Shown piece after piece: positions 27,935-36,207 of a stretch of DNA of 55,465 bases. Numbering within the stretch: the first letter of the stretch is position 1; every line of letters starts with the position of its first letter. The notes under the pieces are model-generated. The model had not been told where the DNA came from and did not search any database. It saw nothing but the letters and a program-made list of their open reading frames with translations. Position numbers and translations under genes: made by a program. This DNA comes from Propionibacteriales bacterium. GTDB taxonomy: Bacteria; Actinomycetota; Actinomycetes; Propionibacteriales; Nocardioidaceae. The stretch covers positions 1-55,465 of the forward strand of contig JAPLCA010000033.1 in NCBI GenBank assembly GCA_026392465.1, read 5' to 3'.

Positions 27935-28780
27935 ATGCTGAGAGTGGCCGTACCCAACAAGGGCGCCCTGTCCGAGGCGGCCAGCCAGATCCTCGCCGAG
28001 GCCGGCTACCGGCAGCGGCGCAACGCGAAGGACCTCGTCCTCGTCGACGCCGAGAACGACGTCGAGTTCTTCTACCTCCGTCCGCGCGACATCGCCGTCT
28101 ACGTGGGGGAGGGGACGCTCGACGTCGGCATCACCGGCCGCGACCTGCTGCTCGACTCCGCCGCATCGGCGGCGGAGCAGGTCGGGCTCGGCTTCGGCCG
28201 GTCGACGTTCCGCTTCGCCGCACCGACGGGCACGATGCAGACCGTCGACGAGCTCGAGGGCAAGCGGATCGCCACGTCGTACCCCGTGATCGTCCAGGAC
28301 TACCTGCGCGGACGCGGTGTCAGCGCCTCGGTCGTACGCCTGGACGGCGCGGTCGAGTCGTCGATCCGGCTCGGCGTCGCCGACGCCATCGCCGACGTCG
28401 TCGAGACGGGCAGCACCCTGCGTCAAGCCGACCTCGCCGTGTTCGGCGACCCGATCCTGTCCTCCGAGGCCGTGCTCATCACGCGCGCCGGCGCGGGTGA
28501 GCCCGCCGGCTACGAGGTGTTCAAGCGTCGCCTCGACAGCGTCCTGGTCGCCCGGACCTACGTGATGATGGACTACGACATCCGGGTCGAGCACGTGGAG
28601 CGCGCCGTCGAGCTCACGCCCGGCATCGAGTCGCCGACCGTCTCGCCGCTTCATCGCGAGGGGTGGGTCGCCGTGCGCTCGATGGTGCCGCGCGACGCCG
28701 CCCAGAAGATCATGGACAGCCTGTACGGCCTCGGCGCCCGCGGCATCCTCGTCACGGACATCCTCGCGTGCCGGGTGTGA
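27935..28780 (+). CDS. hisG: ATP phosphoribosyltransferase, long form
   Basis: 281 aa. First and committed step of histidine synthesis. The periplasmic-binding-protein-like catalytic core starts LRVAVPNKGALSEAASQILAEAGY and has DVGITGRDLLLD and the PRPP loop region ADAIADVVETGSTLRQADL. A C-terminal ACT-like regulatory domain (from about residue 210, ARTYVMMDYDI) identifies the HisZ-independent, histidine-inhibited long form. Stop overlaps the next gene as GTGA. Confidence 0.97.
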   Translation: MLRVAVPNKGALSEAASQILAEAGYRQRRNAKDLVLVDAENDVEFFYLRPRDIAVYVGEGTLDVGITGRDLLLDSAASAAEQVGLGFGRSTFRFAAPTGTMQTVDELEGKRIATSYPVIVQDYLRGRGVSASVVRLDGAVESSIRLGVADAIADVVETGSTLRQADLAVFGDPILSSEAVLITRAGAGEPAGYEVFKRRLDSVLVARTYVMMDYDIRVEHVERAVELTPGIESPTVSPLHREGWVAVRSMVPRDAAQKIMDSLYGLGARGILVTDILACRV

Positions 28781-29193
28781 GGACGACCTACCGTCCCGGC
28801 GGGACCCGGTACGTCGCGTACGGGTCGTGCGTGGCGCTGGTCGCGATGAGCGTGGCCGTGACCCTCGCGCTGCCACCGGACATCCGCGCACAGGTGACGC
28901 TGTCGCAGGCGCTCACCCTGTACGGCTCGATCGTCGTGTTCCTGGTGATCCTGCACGGCATCGGACGCAGCAGGGTGACGGTCGGCGACGACGAGCTCGA
29001 GGTGGTCAACGGCTTCCGCACGCACCACGTCCCGTGGTCGCAGGTCCGTGGCTTCGCGTTCGGCGAGGGTGCCCCGTGGCCGACGCTCGTGACCGTCGAC
29101 GACGAGCGGCTCATGCTGTTCGCGCTGCAGGGCTCCAGCGGTCACGGTCGGGTGCGTGACGCGCTGGACGATCTGGTCCGGCGGGTGCCGTGA
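28777..29193 (+). CDS. PH domain-containing membrane protein
   Basis: 138 aa. Two N-terminal membrane helices (YVAYGSCVALVAMSVAVTLA; LTLYGSIVVFLVILHGIG), then a small bacterial PH domain: RVTVGDDELEVVNGFRTHHVPWSQVRGFAFGEGAPWP and a C-terminal LFALQGSS. Function unknown; mycobacteria have a comparable membrane protein after hisG (Rv2120c). Coupled at both ends by GTGA overlaps, so it forms a unit with hisG and sseB. Confidence 0.82.
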   Translation: MRTTYRPGGTRYVAYGSCVALVAMSVAVTLALPPDIRAQVTLSQALTLYGSIVVFLVILHGIGRSRVTVGDDELEVVNGFRTHHVPWSQVRGFAFGEGAPWPTLVTVDDERLMLFALQGSSGHGRVRDALDDLVRRVP

Positions 29194-29675
29194 CGGGTCG
29201 TTCCCTCGCCGAGCCCGCGTTCCCGGACGACGACGGCCGGCTCGACCCCCGCCTGGGGGCGGTGCTGGGCGACGCGACGGCCGTGCTCTCCCTGCTCGGC
29301 CAGGTGCGGGTCTTCGTGCCGATCGTGGCGACGCTCGGCGAGGCGAGCCGTGCCGCCGGCCCGGAGGCGCTCGTGTCGGGCGACAAGGACGCCGACATGG
29401 CGGCGGTGCTCATGACCGGCCGCGACGGCCGCCAGGCGCTGCTCACCTTCACGAGCCTCGACGCGATGGCCCGCTGGAACCCGCAGGCGCGACCGGTGCC
29501 CGTGTGGGGCCAGGCAGCAGCGGTCGCCGCCCTCGCCGAGGGTGCCGCCGCGCTCCTGCTCGACCTCGGGTCGCCGCACTTCCAGGTCGTCGAGACCGAC
29601 GACCTGCGCCACCTCGCCGCCGGCGACCGACTCGTCGCCACCGACGCCGGTCACGCCTGGGTCACGGGAAGCTGA
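29190..29675 (+). CDS. SseB family protein
   Basis: 161 aa. SseB N-terminal-type domain: VLSLLGQVRVFVPIVATLGE, MAAVLMTGRDGRQALLTFTSLDAMARWNPQARPVPVWG and LLLDLGSPHFQVVE. Proteins of this family are widespread in actinobacteria and uncharacterised. GTG start inside the previous stop. Converges with the ACT-GNAT gene 18 bp away. Confidence 0.85.
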   Translation: MTGRSLAEPAFPDDDGRLDPRLGAVLGDATAVLSLLGQVRVFVPIVATLGEASRAAGPEALVSGDKDADMAAVLMTGRDGRQALLTFTSLDAMARWNPQARPVPVWGQAAAVAALAEGAAALLLDLGSPHFQVVETDDLRHLAAGDRLVATDAGHAWVTGS

Positions 29676-29693
29676 CGGGGAGCAGCCCAGGAG

Positions 29694-30713
29694 CTACGCC
29701 GTCTCCACCGCCCGCACACCGGCGAGGGGGACGGTGACGTGCACCGCGGCGTCGTGACGTTCGACGCGGGCGACGAAGCCTGCGGCGCCGACGGCCCGGA
29801 GCAGGGTGTCGTTGGAGCCCGCGGAGACGAACGTCAGCCGCTCGGCCCCGTCGGACTTCGCGTGCCGCGCGGCCTGCTTCACGAGCAGCGTGCCGAAGCC
29901 GCGACCCTGCCAGGCGTCCTCGACGAGCAGCTGGAAGACGTGGTCGTCCGGACGGGCCTCGAGCACGCCCCGCTCGAGCACGCCGTGCCCCACCAGGTCG
30001 AGGCCGACCTGGACGACCAGGGCGATACCGTGCTCGGGCGTCACGAGCCGGCGCGCCATGCGGGTCGTCATCGGCATGCGCAGGGGGACCTGGTAGCGCG
30101 TGTAGAGGGTGTCGACGCTGCACCGCTCGTGAAGCGCCGACACGGCCTCGATGTCGGCGAGTCCCGCGACCCGGACCAGCGGCACGGGGTGGCGGGGCGA
30201 CGGCGCGATGAGCGGGACGTCGACCCCCGCGTCGCTGACCAGCGAGAGGAGCGCCTGCGCCCGTGCCCGCTCGACGGCCGTGAACGGCACCGCGCGGCTG
30301 ACCCGCAGCGTCGTGCCGTTGCGACGACGCAGGTCGAGCACGTCGTGCCCGGCGTAGTCCGCGACGTCCGGCGGCGCGATGGCGAGCAGCTCGCCCAGCA
30401 CCTCCTCGACGTCGCGTCCGCCCTCGAGCACCTCGTGGACGGCGTCCAGGTAGCGGGTCGGGGCGTCCAGGTGCGCGTCGCCGTCGGCACGGGTCACCGA
30501 CACCTCCGAGCCGCCCGCGTCGGTGAACAGGCCCGCGAGCGCCAGCTCCGTCCAGCCGTCGTCACCCTCCACGACGAACTCGTCGGTCACCGTCGGCCGC
30601 GTCGAGAACACCTGCATCGCGACGATGTTCACGTCCGCGTCGCCGCACGCCTGCGCCACGCGCCCGAGCAGGCCTGGCCTGTCCGGGAACGTCGCCCGCA
30701 CCCTCCACCTCAT
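29694..30713 (-). CDS. ACT domain - GNAT acetyltransferase fusion protein
   Basis: 339 aa. The N-terminal ACT domain (residues 1-75: [34 protein letters not shown]) suggests allosteric amino-acid binding. A linker with some ACT-like character follows. The C-terminal GNAT domain (about 185-335) contains [46 protein letters not shown], including the acetyl-CoA loop QGRGFG. Substrate unknown; an amino-acid-controlled acetylation, as with mycobacterial regulatory-domain-GNAT fusions, is plausible. AGGAGG precedes the ATG by 7 bases. Divergent from infC. Confidence 0.85.
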   Translation of the reverse strand: MRWRVRATFPDRPGLLGRVAQACGDADVNIVAMQVFSTRPTVTDEFVVEGDDGWTELALAGLFTDAGGSEVSVTRADGDAHLDAPTRYLDAVHEVLEGGRDVEEVLGELLAIAPPDVADYAGHDVLDLRRRNGTTLRVSRAVPFTAVERARAQALLSLVSDAGVDVPLIAPSPRHPVPLVRVAGLADIEAVSALHERCSVDTLYTRYQVPLRMPMTTRMARRLVTPEHGIALVVQVGLDLVGHGVLERGVLEARPDDHVFQLLVEDAWQGRGFGTLLVKQAARHAKSDGAERLTFVSAGSNDTLLRAVGAAGFVARVERHDAAVHVTVPLAGVRAVETA

Positions 30714-30815
30714 GTCCGCACCTCCTGGAGCCAGGATGGTGGTGCGCTGTTGCTCGTCCGGGTCCGCGGTGTTTCACGGCGATGACGACCGGCTGCGGCG
30801 CGGTCGGGCGCGCCG

Positions 30816-30846
30816 TTTTCGCTCCCTGGCGTCCGCCTGCTATCCT
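30816..30846 (+). promoter_or_regulatory. Candidate infC operon promoter
   Basis: A good -10 TATCCT at 30841-30846, with a weak T-rich -35 (TTTTCG at 30816-30821, or TTTCGC one base on) at 18-19 bp spacing. It implies a leader of about 175 bases before the infC start, far longer than at other genes here. Confidence 0.45.
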
Positions 30847-30849
30847 GGA

Positions 30850-31027
30850 GAGGAAGTGGAGGCCCACCTCCCACCTGCTCGGTCCGCGGATCGAGGGGTA
30901 CCTCGCCCGGTACGCCCGGTCGAGCGACGCCGTCCGGTACGCGCCGGCGGCGTGCATCGGTGGCCTCCGTCCTGAGGGACGGGGGCCATTGTCGTGGGCC
31001 TCCTGGACACAGACCACAGGAGGATCC
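30850..31027 (+). ncRNA. infC leader with terminator-like hairpin
   Basis: The leader contains a strong hairpin at 30962-30987 (11-bp stem GGCCTCCGTCC / GGACGGGGGCC, one G-U, TGAG loop). Upstream Pu/Py-complementary segments such as GTGGAGGCCCACCTCC could compete with it. The position fits autoregulatory leaders known before infC-rpmI-rplT in other bacteria (L20 or IF3 feedback), but I cannot assign it to a described class. The rest of the 314-bp gap upstream holds the divergent promoter zone. Confidence 0.45.
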
Positions 31028-31717
31028 ATCAGCACAGAGCTGCGCGTCAACGACCGCATCCGCGTACCCGAGGTCCGTCTCGTCGGACCCGGAGGCGAGC
31101 AGGTCGGCATCGTGCGCATCGAGGACGCCCTGCGCCTCGCCGCCGAGTCCGACCTCGACCTCGTCGAGGTCGCCCCGACGGCCCGCCCCCCGGTGTGCCG
31201 CCTCATGGACTACGGCAAGTTCAAGTACGAGGCCGCCCAGAAGGCACGCGAGTCACGACGCAACCAGACGAACACCATCATCAAGGAGATGAAGCTCCGC
31301 CCCAAGATCGACCAGCACGACTACGACACCAAGAAGGGTCACGTCGTGCGGTTCCTGAAGGCGGGCGACAAGGTCAAGATCACGATCATGTTCCGCGGTC
31401 GTGAGCAGCACCGTCCCGAGCTCGGGTACCGGCTGCTCCAGAAGCTGGGCGAGGACGTGTCGGACCTGGGAGTCGTCGAGGCGCACCCGCGCCAGGACGG
31501 CCGCAACATGACGATGGTGCTCGCACCGCTGAAGAAGAAGTCCGAGGCCCAGGCCGAGGTCGCCGCCGAGAAGGCGAAGACCACGGCCGAGCGGACCGCG
31601 GAGCGCGAGGCCGAGGCAGCTGCCGAGAAGGCGCGCCGCGAGGCCCAGCAGAAGACCGCGACGCCCAAGAAGGCCCGGCGTCGCTCCGAGAACCTCGACC
31701 CAGACATGGAGGCATGA
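31028..31717 (+). CDS. infC: Translation initiation factor IF-3
   Basis: 229 aa. Starts at a rare ATC codon: AGGAGG at 31018-31023 lies 4 bases before ATC, and translation gives (I)[19 protein letters not shown], the family N terminus. Non-canonical AUU/AUC starts are the established basis of infC autoregulation, because IF3 rejects them. The IF3-N domain spans residues 1-75 and IF3-C about 80-165 ([32 protein letters not shown]). An Ala/Glu/Lys-rich tail of about 55 residues follows, typical of high-GC actinobacteria. Any AUG-start annotation would be wrong here. Confidence 0.95.
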   Translation: MSTELRVNDRIRVPEVRLVGPGGEQVGIVRIEDALRLAAESDLDLVEVAPTARPPVCRLMDYGKFKYEAAQKARESRRNQTNTIIKEMKLRPKIDQHDYDTKKGHVVRFLKAGDKVKITIMFRGREQHRPELGYRLLQKLGEDVSDLGVVEAHPRQDGRNMTMVLAPLKKKSEAQAEVAAEKAKTTAERTAEREAEAAAEKARREAQQKTATPKKARRRSENLDPDMEA

Positions 31718-31718
31718 G

Positions 31719-31913
31719 ATGCCGAAGTTCAAGCCCCACTCGGGCATGAAGAAGCGCGTCAAGATCACTGGCAAGGGCAAGCTCCGCCGTGAGCAGACCA
31801 ACCGCCGTCACCTCTTGGAGTACAAGTCCAGCACGCGGACCCGTCGCCTCGCCGGCACGACCGACGTGTCGAAGGCTGACACCAAGAAGGTCAAGAAGCT
31901 GCTCGGTCTCTGA
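31719..31913 (+). CDS. rpmI: 50S ribosomal protein L35
   Basis: 64 aa, complete. [20 protein letters not shown] opens, then [22 protein letters not shown], all diagnostic of bL35. One base after the infC stop. Confidence 0.98.
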   Translation: MPKFKPHSGMKKRVKITGKGKLRREQTNRRHLLEYKSSTRTRRLAGTTDVSKADTKKVKKLLGL

Positions 31914-31940
31914 CCGCACCCCACCCGAAGGAGAACCGAC

Positions 31941-32333
31941 ATGGCACGCGTCAAGCGTTCCGTCAACGCGCAGAAGAAGCGCCGCGAGACCCTCGAGCGG
32001 GCGTCCGGCTACCGTGGCCAGCGCTCGCGTCTGTACCGCAAGGCCAAGGAGCAGGTCACTCACTCCCTGGTCTACAACTACCGTGACCGCAAGGCCAGGA
32101 AGGGCGACTTCCGTCGCCTCTGGATCCAGCGCATCAACGCTGCGGTCCGCGCCGAGGGCCTCACCTACAACCGCTTCATCCAGGGCCTCAAGGCCGCGGG
32201 TGTCGAGGTCGACCGCAAGATGCTGGCCGAGCTGGCCGTCAACGAGCCGGCCGCGTTCAGCGCGCTCGTGCAGGTCGCGAAGGACAACCTTCCGGCCGAC
32301 GTGAACGCACCCAAGGAAGACGCGACGGCCTGA
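31941..32333 (+). CDS. rplT: 50S ribosomal protein L20
   Basis: 130 aa. [20 protein letters not shown], then [41 protein letters not shown] and [21 protein letters not shown], the bL20 core. A short acidic tail, [18 protein letters not shown] lies 8 bases before the ATG. Completes the universal infC-rpmI-rplT operon. Confidence 0.98.
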   Translation: MARVKRSVNAQKKRRETLERASGYRGQRSRLYRKAKEQVTHSLVYNYRDRKARKGDFRRLWIQRINAAVRAEGLTYNRFIQGLKAAGVEVDRKMLAELAVNEPAAFSALVQVAKDNLPADVNAPKEDATA

Positions 32334-32353
32334 CCGCCTTCGCCTCCACGCCC

Positions 32354-33178
32354 GTGGCGAGCCCCGAGCCGACGCTGACCTCCCGTACCGGGCGGGTCAA
32401 GCGTGCTCGACGGCTCGCCACGCGGCGTTTCCGGGCCGAGACCGGCCAGTTCCTCGCCGAGGGACCGCAGGCCGTCCGTGAGGCGCTCGCGCGACCCGGC
32501 GTGACGCACGAGGTGTTCGCGACGGCTGCCGCGACCGAGCGCCACGCCGCCCTGCACGACGCCGCGCTCGACGGCGAGGTGCCCTGGAGCGTCGTCGACG
32601 ACGACGTGCTGGCCGAGATCGCCGACGCCACGACCCCGCAGGGCGTGGTGGCCGTCTGCGACACCGTCGTCCGCGGTCTCGAGGCGCTCCCCGACTCACC
32701 CCGGCTGGTCGTCGTCTGCCACGACATGCGCGACCCCGGCAATGCGGGCGCGGTGCTGCGCTGCGCCGACGCCGCGGGAGCCGACGCGGTCGTGCTGTCG
32801 GCCGACAGCGTCGACCCCACGAATCCGAAGGCCGTCCGCGCGAGCGCCGGGAGCCTGTTCCACCTCCCGGTCGTCGTCGAGCGCGACCACGACCTGGTGC
32901 TCGCCGCCCTCCGTCAGCGCGGCCTGCAGGTCCTCGCGACCGACGGCGAGGCCGACCTCGACCTCTTCGACGCCGAACGCACGTCGTCGCCCGTCGACCT
33001 CGCGGCCCCCACCGCCTGGGTGATGGGCAACGAGGCGCAGGGGCTGTCGGCGCAGGTGCGCGACACCGCGGACCTGGCCGTCGCGGTGCCCATCCTCGGC
33101 CAGGCGGAGAGCCTCAACCTCGCGACCGCGGCCGCGGTGTGTCTCTACGCCAGCGCACGGGCCCAGGGGGCACGATGA
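32354..33178 (+). CDS. SpoU/TrmH family RNA 2'-O-methyltransferase
   Basis: 274 aa. The N-terminal substrate-binding domain (RVKRARRLATRRFRAETGQFLAEGPQAVREAL) precedes the trefoil-knot SPOUT domain: VVVCHDMRDPGNAGAVLRCADAAGADAVVLS (motif 1), AWVMGNEAQGLS (motif 2) and VPILGQAESLNLATAAAVCLY (motif 3). Methylates a ribose 2'-OH of rRNA or tRNA; the mycobacterial gene at this locus is tsnR. The GTG start has no evident Shine-Dalgarno; an alternative start a few codons on cannot be excluded. Stop overlaps the next gene as ATGA. Confidence 0.92.
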   Translation: MASPEPTLTSRTGRVKRARRLATRRFRAETGQFLAEGPQAVREALARPGVTHEVFATAAATERHAALHDAALDGEVPWSVVDDDVLAEIADATTPQGVVAVCDTVVRGLEALPDSPRLVVVCHDMRDPGNAGAVLRCADAAGADAVVLSADSVDPTNPKAVRASAGSLFHLPVVVERDHDLVLAALRQRGLQVLATDGEADLDLFDAERTSSPVDLAAPTAWVMGNEAQGLSAQVRDTADLAVAVPILGQAESLNLATAAAVCLYASARAQGAR

Positions 33179-33903
33179 GCAGCGTGCAGCAGGTCATCCT
33201 CCAGGCGTGCCTCAACGGCTCGCGCGACGTCGACGAGCATCCCGCCGTCCCCGTGACGGCGACCGACTGCGCCGAGGACGCCCGCGCCGCGGTCGCGGCA
33301 GGCGCTCAGGACCTGCACGTGCACCCGCGCACGGACGACGGACGCGACAGCCTCGCACCCGTCGACGTGGCTCGCTGGGTCGAGGCCGTGCGGTCGACCG
33401 TCGACGTCCCCGTCGGCGTCACCACCGGGGCCTGGGCGTGGACCGGGGGCGGCACGCCCATCCGAGCCGTCGGCGCCTGGACCACGCTGCCCGACCACGC
33501 CTCGGTGAACTGGCACGAGCGCGGCGCCACCGACCTGGCCACGGCCCTGCACGAGCGCGGCGTGGCCGTCAACGCCGGGTTGTGGACCGAGGACGCCGCG
33601 CAGGCGTGGCTCGACTCCTCCTGGCCCGAGCGGACCGCGCTCGTGCTGCTCGAGCTCGCCGACGCGCCCGACCAGGAAGACACCGCCGTGCGCCTGCTGG
33701 AGCTGGTCCGCCCGACCGGGGTCCCCGTGCTGCTGCACGGCGAGGGCCGCTCGACCTGGCCGATCCTGGGGCTCGCCGTGGCCCACGGCGTGTCCACGCG
33801 GATCGGTCTCGAGGACGTCGTGGAGGGTCCCGACGGCGAGGCCGTCGACGACAACGCCGCTCTCGTGCGCATCGCGGTGGCCCGGGGCGCTCGTCGCGTC
33901 TAG
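33175..33903 (+). CDS. BKACE-type 3-keto-5-aminohexanoate cleavage enzyme family protein (DUF849)
   Basis: 242 aa, somewhat shorter than classical members (about 275-310). TIM-barrel beta-keto acid cleavage family: ILQACLNGSRD at strand 1, DLHVHPRTDDGRDSL with the HVH zinc ligands, VPVGVTTGAW, SVNWHERGA, LLHGEGRSTWP and TRIGLEDVVEGPDG near the C terminus. The family condenses a beta-keto acid with acetyl-CoA; the substrate here is not predictable. Start ATG 33175 sits in the upstream stop. Its own stop TAG is part of the palindrome preceding the kinase gene. Confidence 0.82.
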   Translation: MSSVQQVILQACLNGSRDVDEHPAVPVTATDCAEDARAAVAAGAQDLHVHPRTDDGRDSLAPVDVARWVEAVRSTVDVPVGVTTGAWAWTGGGTPIRAVGAWTTLPDHASVNWHERGATDLATALHERGVAVNAGLWTEDAAQAWLDSSWPERTALVLLELADAPDQEDTAVRLLELVRPTGVPVLLHGEGRSTWPILGLAVAHGVSTRIGLEDVVEGPDGEAVDDNAALVRIAVARGARRV

Positions 33904-33918
33904 TCCTTTGGTACTAGA
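33899..33918. promoter_or_regulatory. Palindromic operator over the histidine kinase promoter
   Basis: TCTAGTCCTTTGGTACTAGA has perfect 6-bp arms TCTAGT and ACTAGA around an 8-base centre. The right arm overlaps a -10 hexamer TAGATT (33915-33920) that ends 7 bases before the kinase ATG. A dimeric repressor or autoregulator could act here. The spacer is too AT-rich for a terminator. Confidence 0.5.
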
Positions 33919-33927
33919 TTCCTCGCC

Positions 33928-34956
33928 ATGGATCTCGACGACTTCCCCGACGGCGTGGTCATCGCCGGGGCCGACGGCGTCGTCGAGTACGTCAACGAGC
34001 GCATCGAGCGCATGGCGCGGGCGGCCCCCGGCGAGATGCTCGGCATGCACCTCTCCGACGCGATGCCCTTCGACGACCTGAACGGCAACAGCTGGTACGA
34101 CTCCACGCGTCCCTACGAGGGGCTGAACATCCGCAACCGGCTGTCGGAGCAGTCGTGGTACTCGCCGCGGGGCAGCGAGTACCTCGTGACCGCGCGCCTC
34201 GTCCGGGACCGTCCCGGTGGCGCCGTCGTGCGCGTCGTCGCGAGCGTGCGCAACGCCAAGGTGCGCAACCAGCGCGACCGCGAGCGCTCGGACCTCGTCG
34301 CGACCGTCGCCCACGAGCTGCGCTCGCCCCTGACGGGCATCAAGGGGTTCACCTCCACGCTGCTGTCCAAGTGGGACCGCTTCTCCGAGGAGCAGCGCCA
34401 GTTCATGCTCGAGACCGTCGACTCCGACGCGGACCGGCTCAGCCGCCTGATCACCGAGCTGCTCGACGCGGCTCGCATCGACGCCGGCCGGCTGACCCTG
34501 CGGCGCGGCCCGGTCAAGCTCGACGAGGTCGCGCGTGCCGTGCTGCGCAGCGTGTCCGCCGGCGGCGATCCGTTCGCGCTGGAGACGCGCGGTGATCCGT
34601 ACCTGGTCTGGGGCGACGCCGACCGCATGACCCAGGTGGTCACCAACCTCGTCGAGAACGCGCTGCGCCACGGGCACGGCCTGCGCCGGGTCGTCGTCGA
34701 GCACCTGCCCGACGCCGGGGGAGCGGTCCTGGAGATCCACGACCAGGGACCCGGCATCCCCGAGGAGATGCGCCAGCGCGTGTTCAGTCGCTTCTGGCGT
34801 GCCGGGCCGGGGGCCGGCAGCGGTCTCGGGATGTACATCGTCCGAGGCATCGTGGAGCAGCACGGCGGCCGGATCGAGATCGGCGACGCCGACGAGGGTG
34901 GTGCGCTGCTGCGCATCTGGGTGCCCGTCAACGAGCCCGACGCGCTGACCGACTGA
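33928..34956 (+). CDS. Orphan PAS-domain sensor histidine kinase (cytosolic)
   Basis: 342 aa, no membrane segment. PAS domain at about residues 1-105 (DDFPDGVVIAGADGVVEYVNERIERM; GMHLSDAMPF). HisKA domain with phospho-acceptor His129 in VAHELRSPLTGIKGF. HATPase with N box TNLVENALRHG, G1 DQGPGIPEEM, F-like FSRFWRAGPGAG and G2 SGLGMYIV. No response regulator lies nearby, so the partner is encoded elsewhere or is promiscuous. Signal unknown; a soluble PAS sensor suggests an internal cue such as redox or a small ligand. Confidence 0.92.
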   Translation: MDLDDFPDGVVIAGADGVVEYVNERIERMARAAPGEMLGMHLSDAMPFDDLNGNSWYDSTRPYEGLNIRNRLSEQSWYSPRGSEYLVTARLVRDRPGGAVVRVVASVRNAKVRNQRDRERSDLVATVAHELRSPLTGIKGFTSTLLSKWDRFSEEQRQFMLETVDSDADRLSRLITELLDAARIDAGRLTLRRGPVKLDEVARAVLRSVSAGGDPFALETRGDPYLVWGDADRMTQVVTNLVENALRHGHGLRRVVVEHLPDAGGAVLEIHDQGPGIPEEMRQRVFSRFWRAGPGAGSGLGMYIVRGIVEQHGGRIEIGDADEGGALLRIWVPVNEPDALTD

Positions 34957-35008
34957 GCACCGTCGCCGCGGAGGGACCGACCGGTGCCGGGGCGTCCGCG
35001 CGGCTCAC

Positions 35009-35014
35009 TAGACT
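35009..35014 (+). promoter_or_regulatory. -10 hexamer TAGACT of pheS
   Basis: TAGACT ends 6 bases before the pheS GTG; leaderless arrangement. Confidence 0.5.
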
Positions 35015-35020
35015 GCTCGG

Positions 35021-36124
35021 GTGTCCGCCCCGAACTCCGACTACGACCCCAAGCAGGTCGCCGCGCTGGGCGAGGACGAGGTCGCGCAGGCGCGCGACGC
35101 CGCCCTCGCCGCCATCGAGGCCGCCGAGTCGCTCGACGCCCTGAAGGCCGTCCGCATCGCGCACACCGGCGACCGCTCGCCGCTCGCGCTCGCCAACCGG
35201 GAGATCGGCGCGCTGCCCCCGCAGGCCCGCAAGGACGCCGGGAAGCGGATCGGCCAGGCCCGCGGCGCGGTCAACCAGGCGCTCTCCGCGCGGGCGGCCA
35301 CGCTGGAGGCGCTGGAGGAGGAGCGTCGTCTCGTCGAGGAGACGGTCGACGTCACGCTGCCGACCGACCGTGAGCCCGTCGGCGCCCGACACCCCATCAC
35401 GACCATCCAGGAGCACGTGGCCGACCTCTTCCTGGCCATGGGCTGGGAGGTCGCCGAGGGCCCCGAGGTCGAGGCCGAGTGGCTGAACTTCGACGCGCTC
35501 AACCTCGGCCCGAACCACCCCGCGCGCACGATGCAGGACACGTTCTGGGTCTCGCCGGAGCGGGCCGCGCTCGTGCTGCGCACCCACACGTCGCCGGTGC
35601 AGGCCCGCAGCATGCTGACCCGCACGCCCCCGATCTACGTCGTCTGTCCCGGCCGGGTGTACCGGACCGACGAGGCCGACGCCACGCACATGCCCGTCTT
35701 CCACCAGGTCGAGGGGCTCGCCATCGACCGCGGTCTCTCGATGGCGCACCTCAAGGGCACGCTCGACCACTTCGCCGCCGCCGTCTACGGGCCCGCGGTG
35801 ACGACGCGCTTCCGTCCGTCGTACTTCCCGTTCACCGAGCCGAGCGCCGAGGTCGACCTGCTCTGCTACGTCTGCCACAACGAGCCGGGCGCCGTCGCCG
35901 ACTGCGGCACGTGCCGGGGCGAGGGCTGGATCGAGTGGGGCGGCTGCGGTGTCGTCAACCCGCGCGTCCTCGTCGCCTGCGGCGTCGACCCCGAGGAGTA
36001 CTCGGGCTTCGCCTTCGGCATGGGCCTGGACCGCACCATCACCAGCCGGTACGACATCGCGGACCTGCGCGACCTCTGGGACGGCGACATCCGCTTCACC
36101 GAGCCGTTCGGGGTGGGTCTGTGA
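35021..36124 (+). CDS. pheS: Phenylalanyl-tRNA synthetase alpha subunit
   Basis: 367 aa. Catalytic subunit of the class II (alpha-beta)2 enzyme. A coiled N terminus (residues 10-105) is followed by class II motifs: HPITTIQEHVADLFLAMGWEV (motif 1 region), VCPGRVYRTDEADATHMPVFHQVEGLAID (motif 2), SYFPFTEPSAEVD, and GFAFGMGLDRT (motif 3). A cysteine cluster CYVCHNEPGAVADCGTCRG between motifs resembles the zinc-knuckle insertion seen in other PheS. Leaderless GTG start. Separated from pheT by an 82-base insert rather than overlapping it. Confidence 0.97.
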   Translation: MSAPNSDYDPKQVAALGEDEVAQARDAALAAIEAAESLDALKAVRIAHTGDRSPLALANREIGALPPQARKDAGKRIGQARGAVNQALSARAATLEALEEERRLVEETVDVTLPTDREPVGARHPITTIQEHVADLFLAMGWEVAEGPEVEAEWLNFDALNLGPNHPARTMQDTFWVSPERAALVLRTHTSPVQARSMLTRTPPIYVVCPGRVYRTDEADATHMPVFHQVEGLAIDRGLSMAHLKGTLDHFAAAVYGPAVTTRFRPSYFPFTEPSAEVDLLCYVCHNEPGAVADCGTCRGEGWIEWGGCGVVNPRVLVACGVDPEEYSGFAFGMGLDRTITSRYDIADLRDLWDGDIRFTEPFGVGL

Positions 36125-36207
36125 ACGAGCGTCAGCGAGGGAACCGTCAGATGATCAGCTCTCTGCCCCCGTGCCGTCGTGCCCTGTCGACGGGGGTGGA
36201 TCGCTGA
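36121..36207 (+). CDS. 28-aa bridging ORF between pheS and pheT (ERQR-type insert)
   Basis: VNERQRGNRQMISSLPPCRR plus eight residues starts at a GTG in the pheS stop (GTGA) and stops in the pheT start (TGATG). It shares 21 of its first 25 bases with the rib insert at 27013, and a later CCGT-CCGT-ACGGGGGTG block. A hairpin pairs 36153-36172 with 36190-36209: six outer pairs ATCAGC/GCTGAT, a 2x2 mismatch, then eleven pairs including CCCCCGT/ACGGGGG and two G-U. It hides the pheT ATG in its 3' arm. The same logic as in the rib operon, in an unrelated operon. Confidence 0.5.
   Translation: MNERQRGNRQMISSLPPCRRALSTGVDR

Noticed and set aside
34957..35020. GCACCG/CGGTGC as a terminator after the histidine kinase
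   Set aside because: A 6-bp stem with a loop of about 19 bases and no tail is too weak to call.
35867..35940. Cysteine cluster in PheS as a novel domain
   Set aside because: Comparable CxxC insertions between class II motifs 2 and 3 occur in other bacterial PheS proteins, so it is a family feature.
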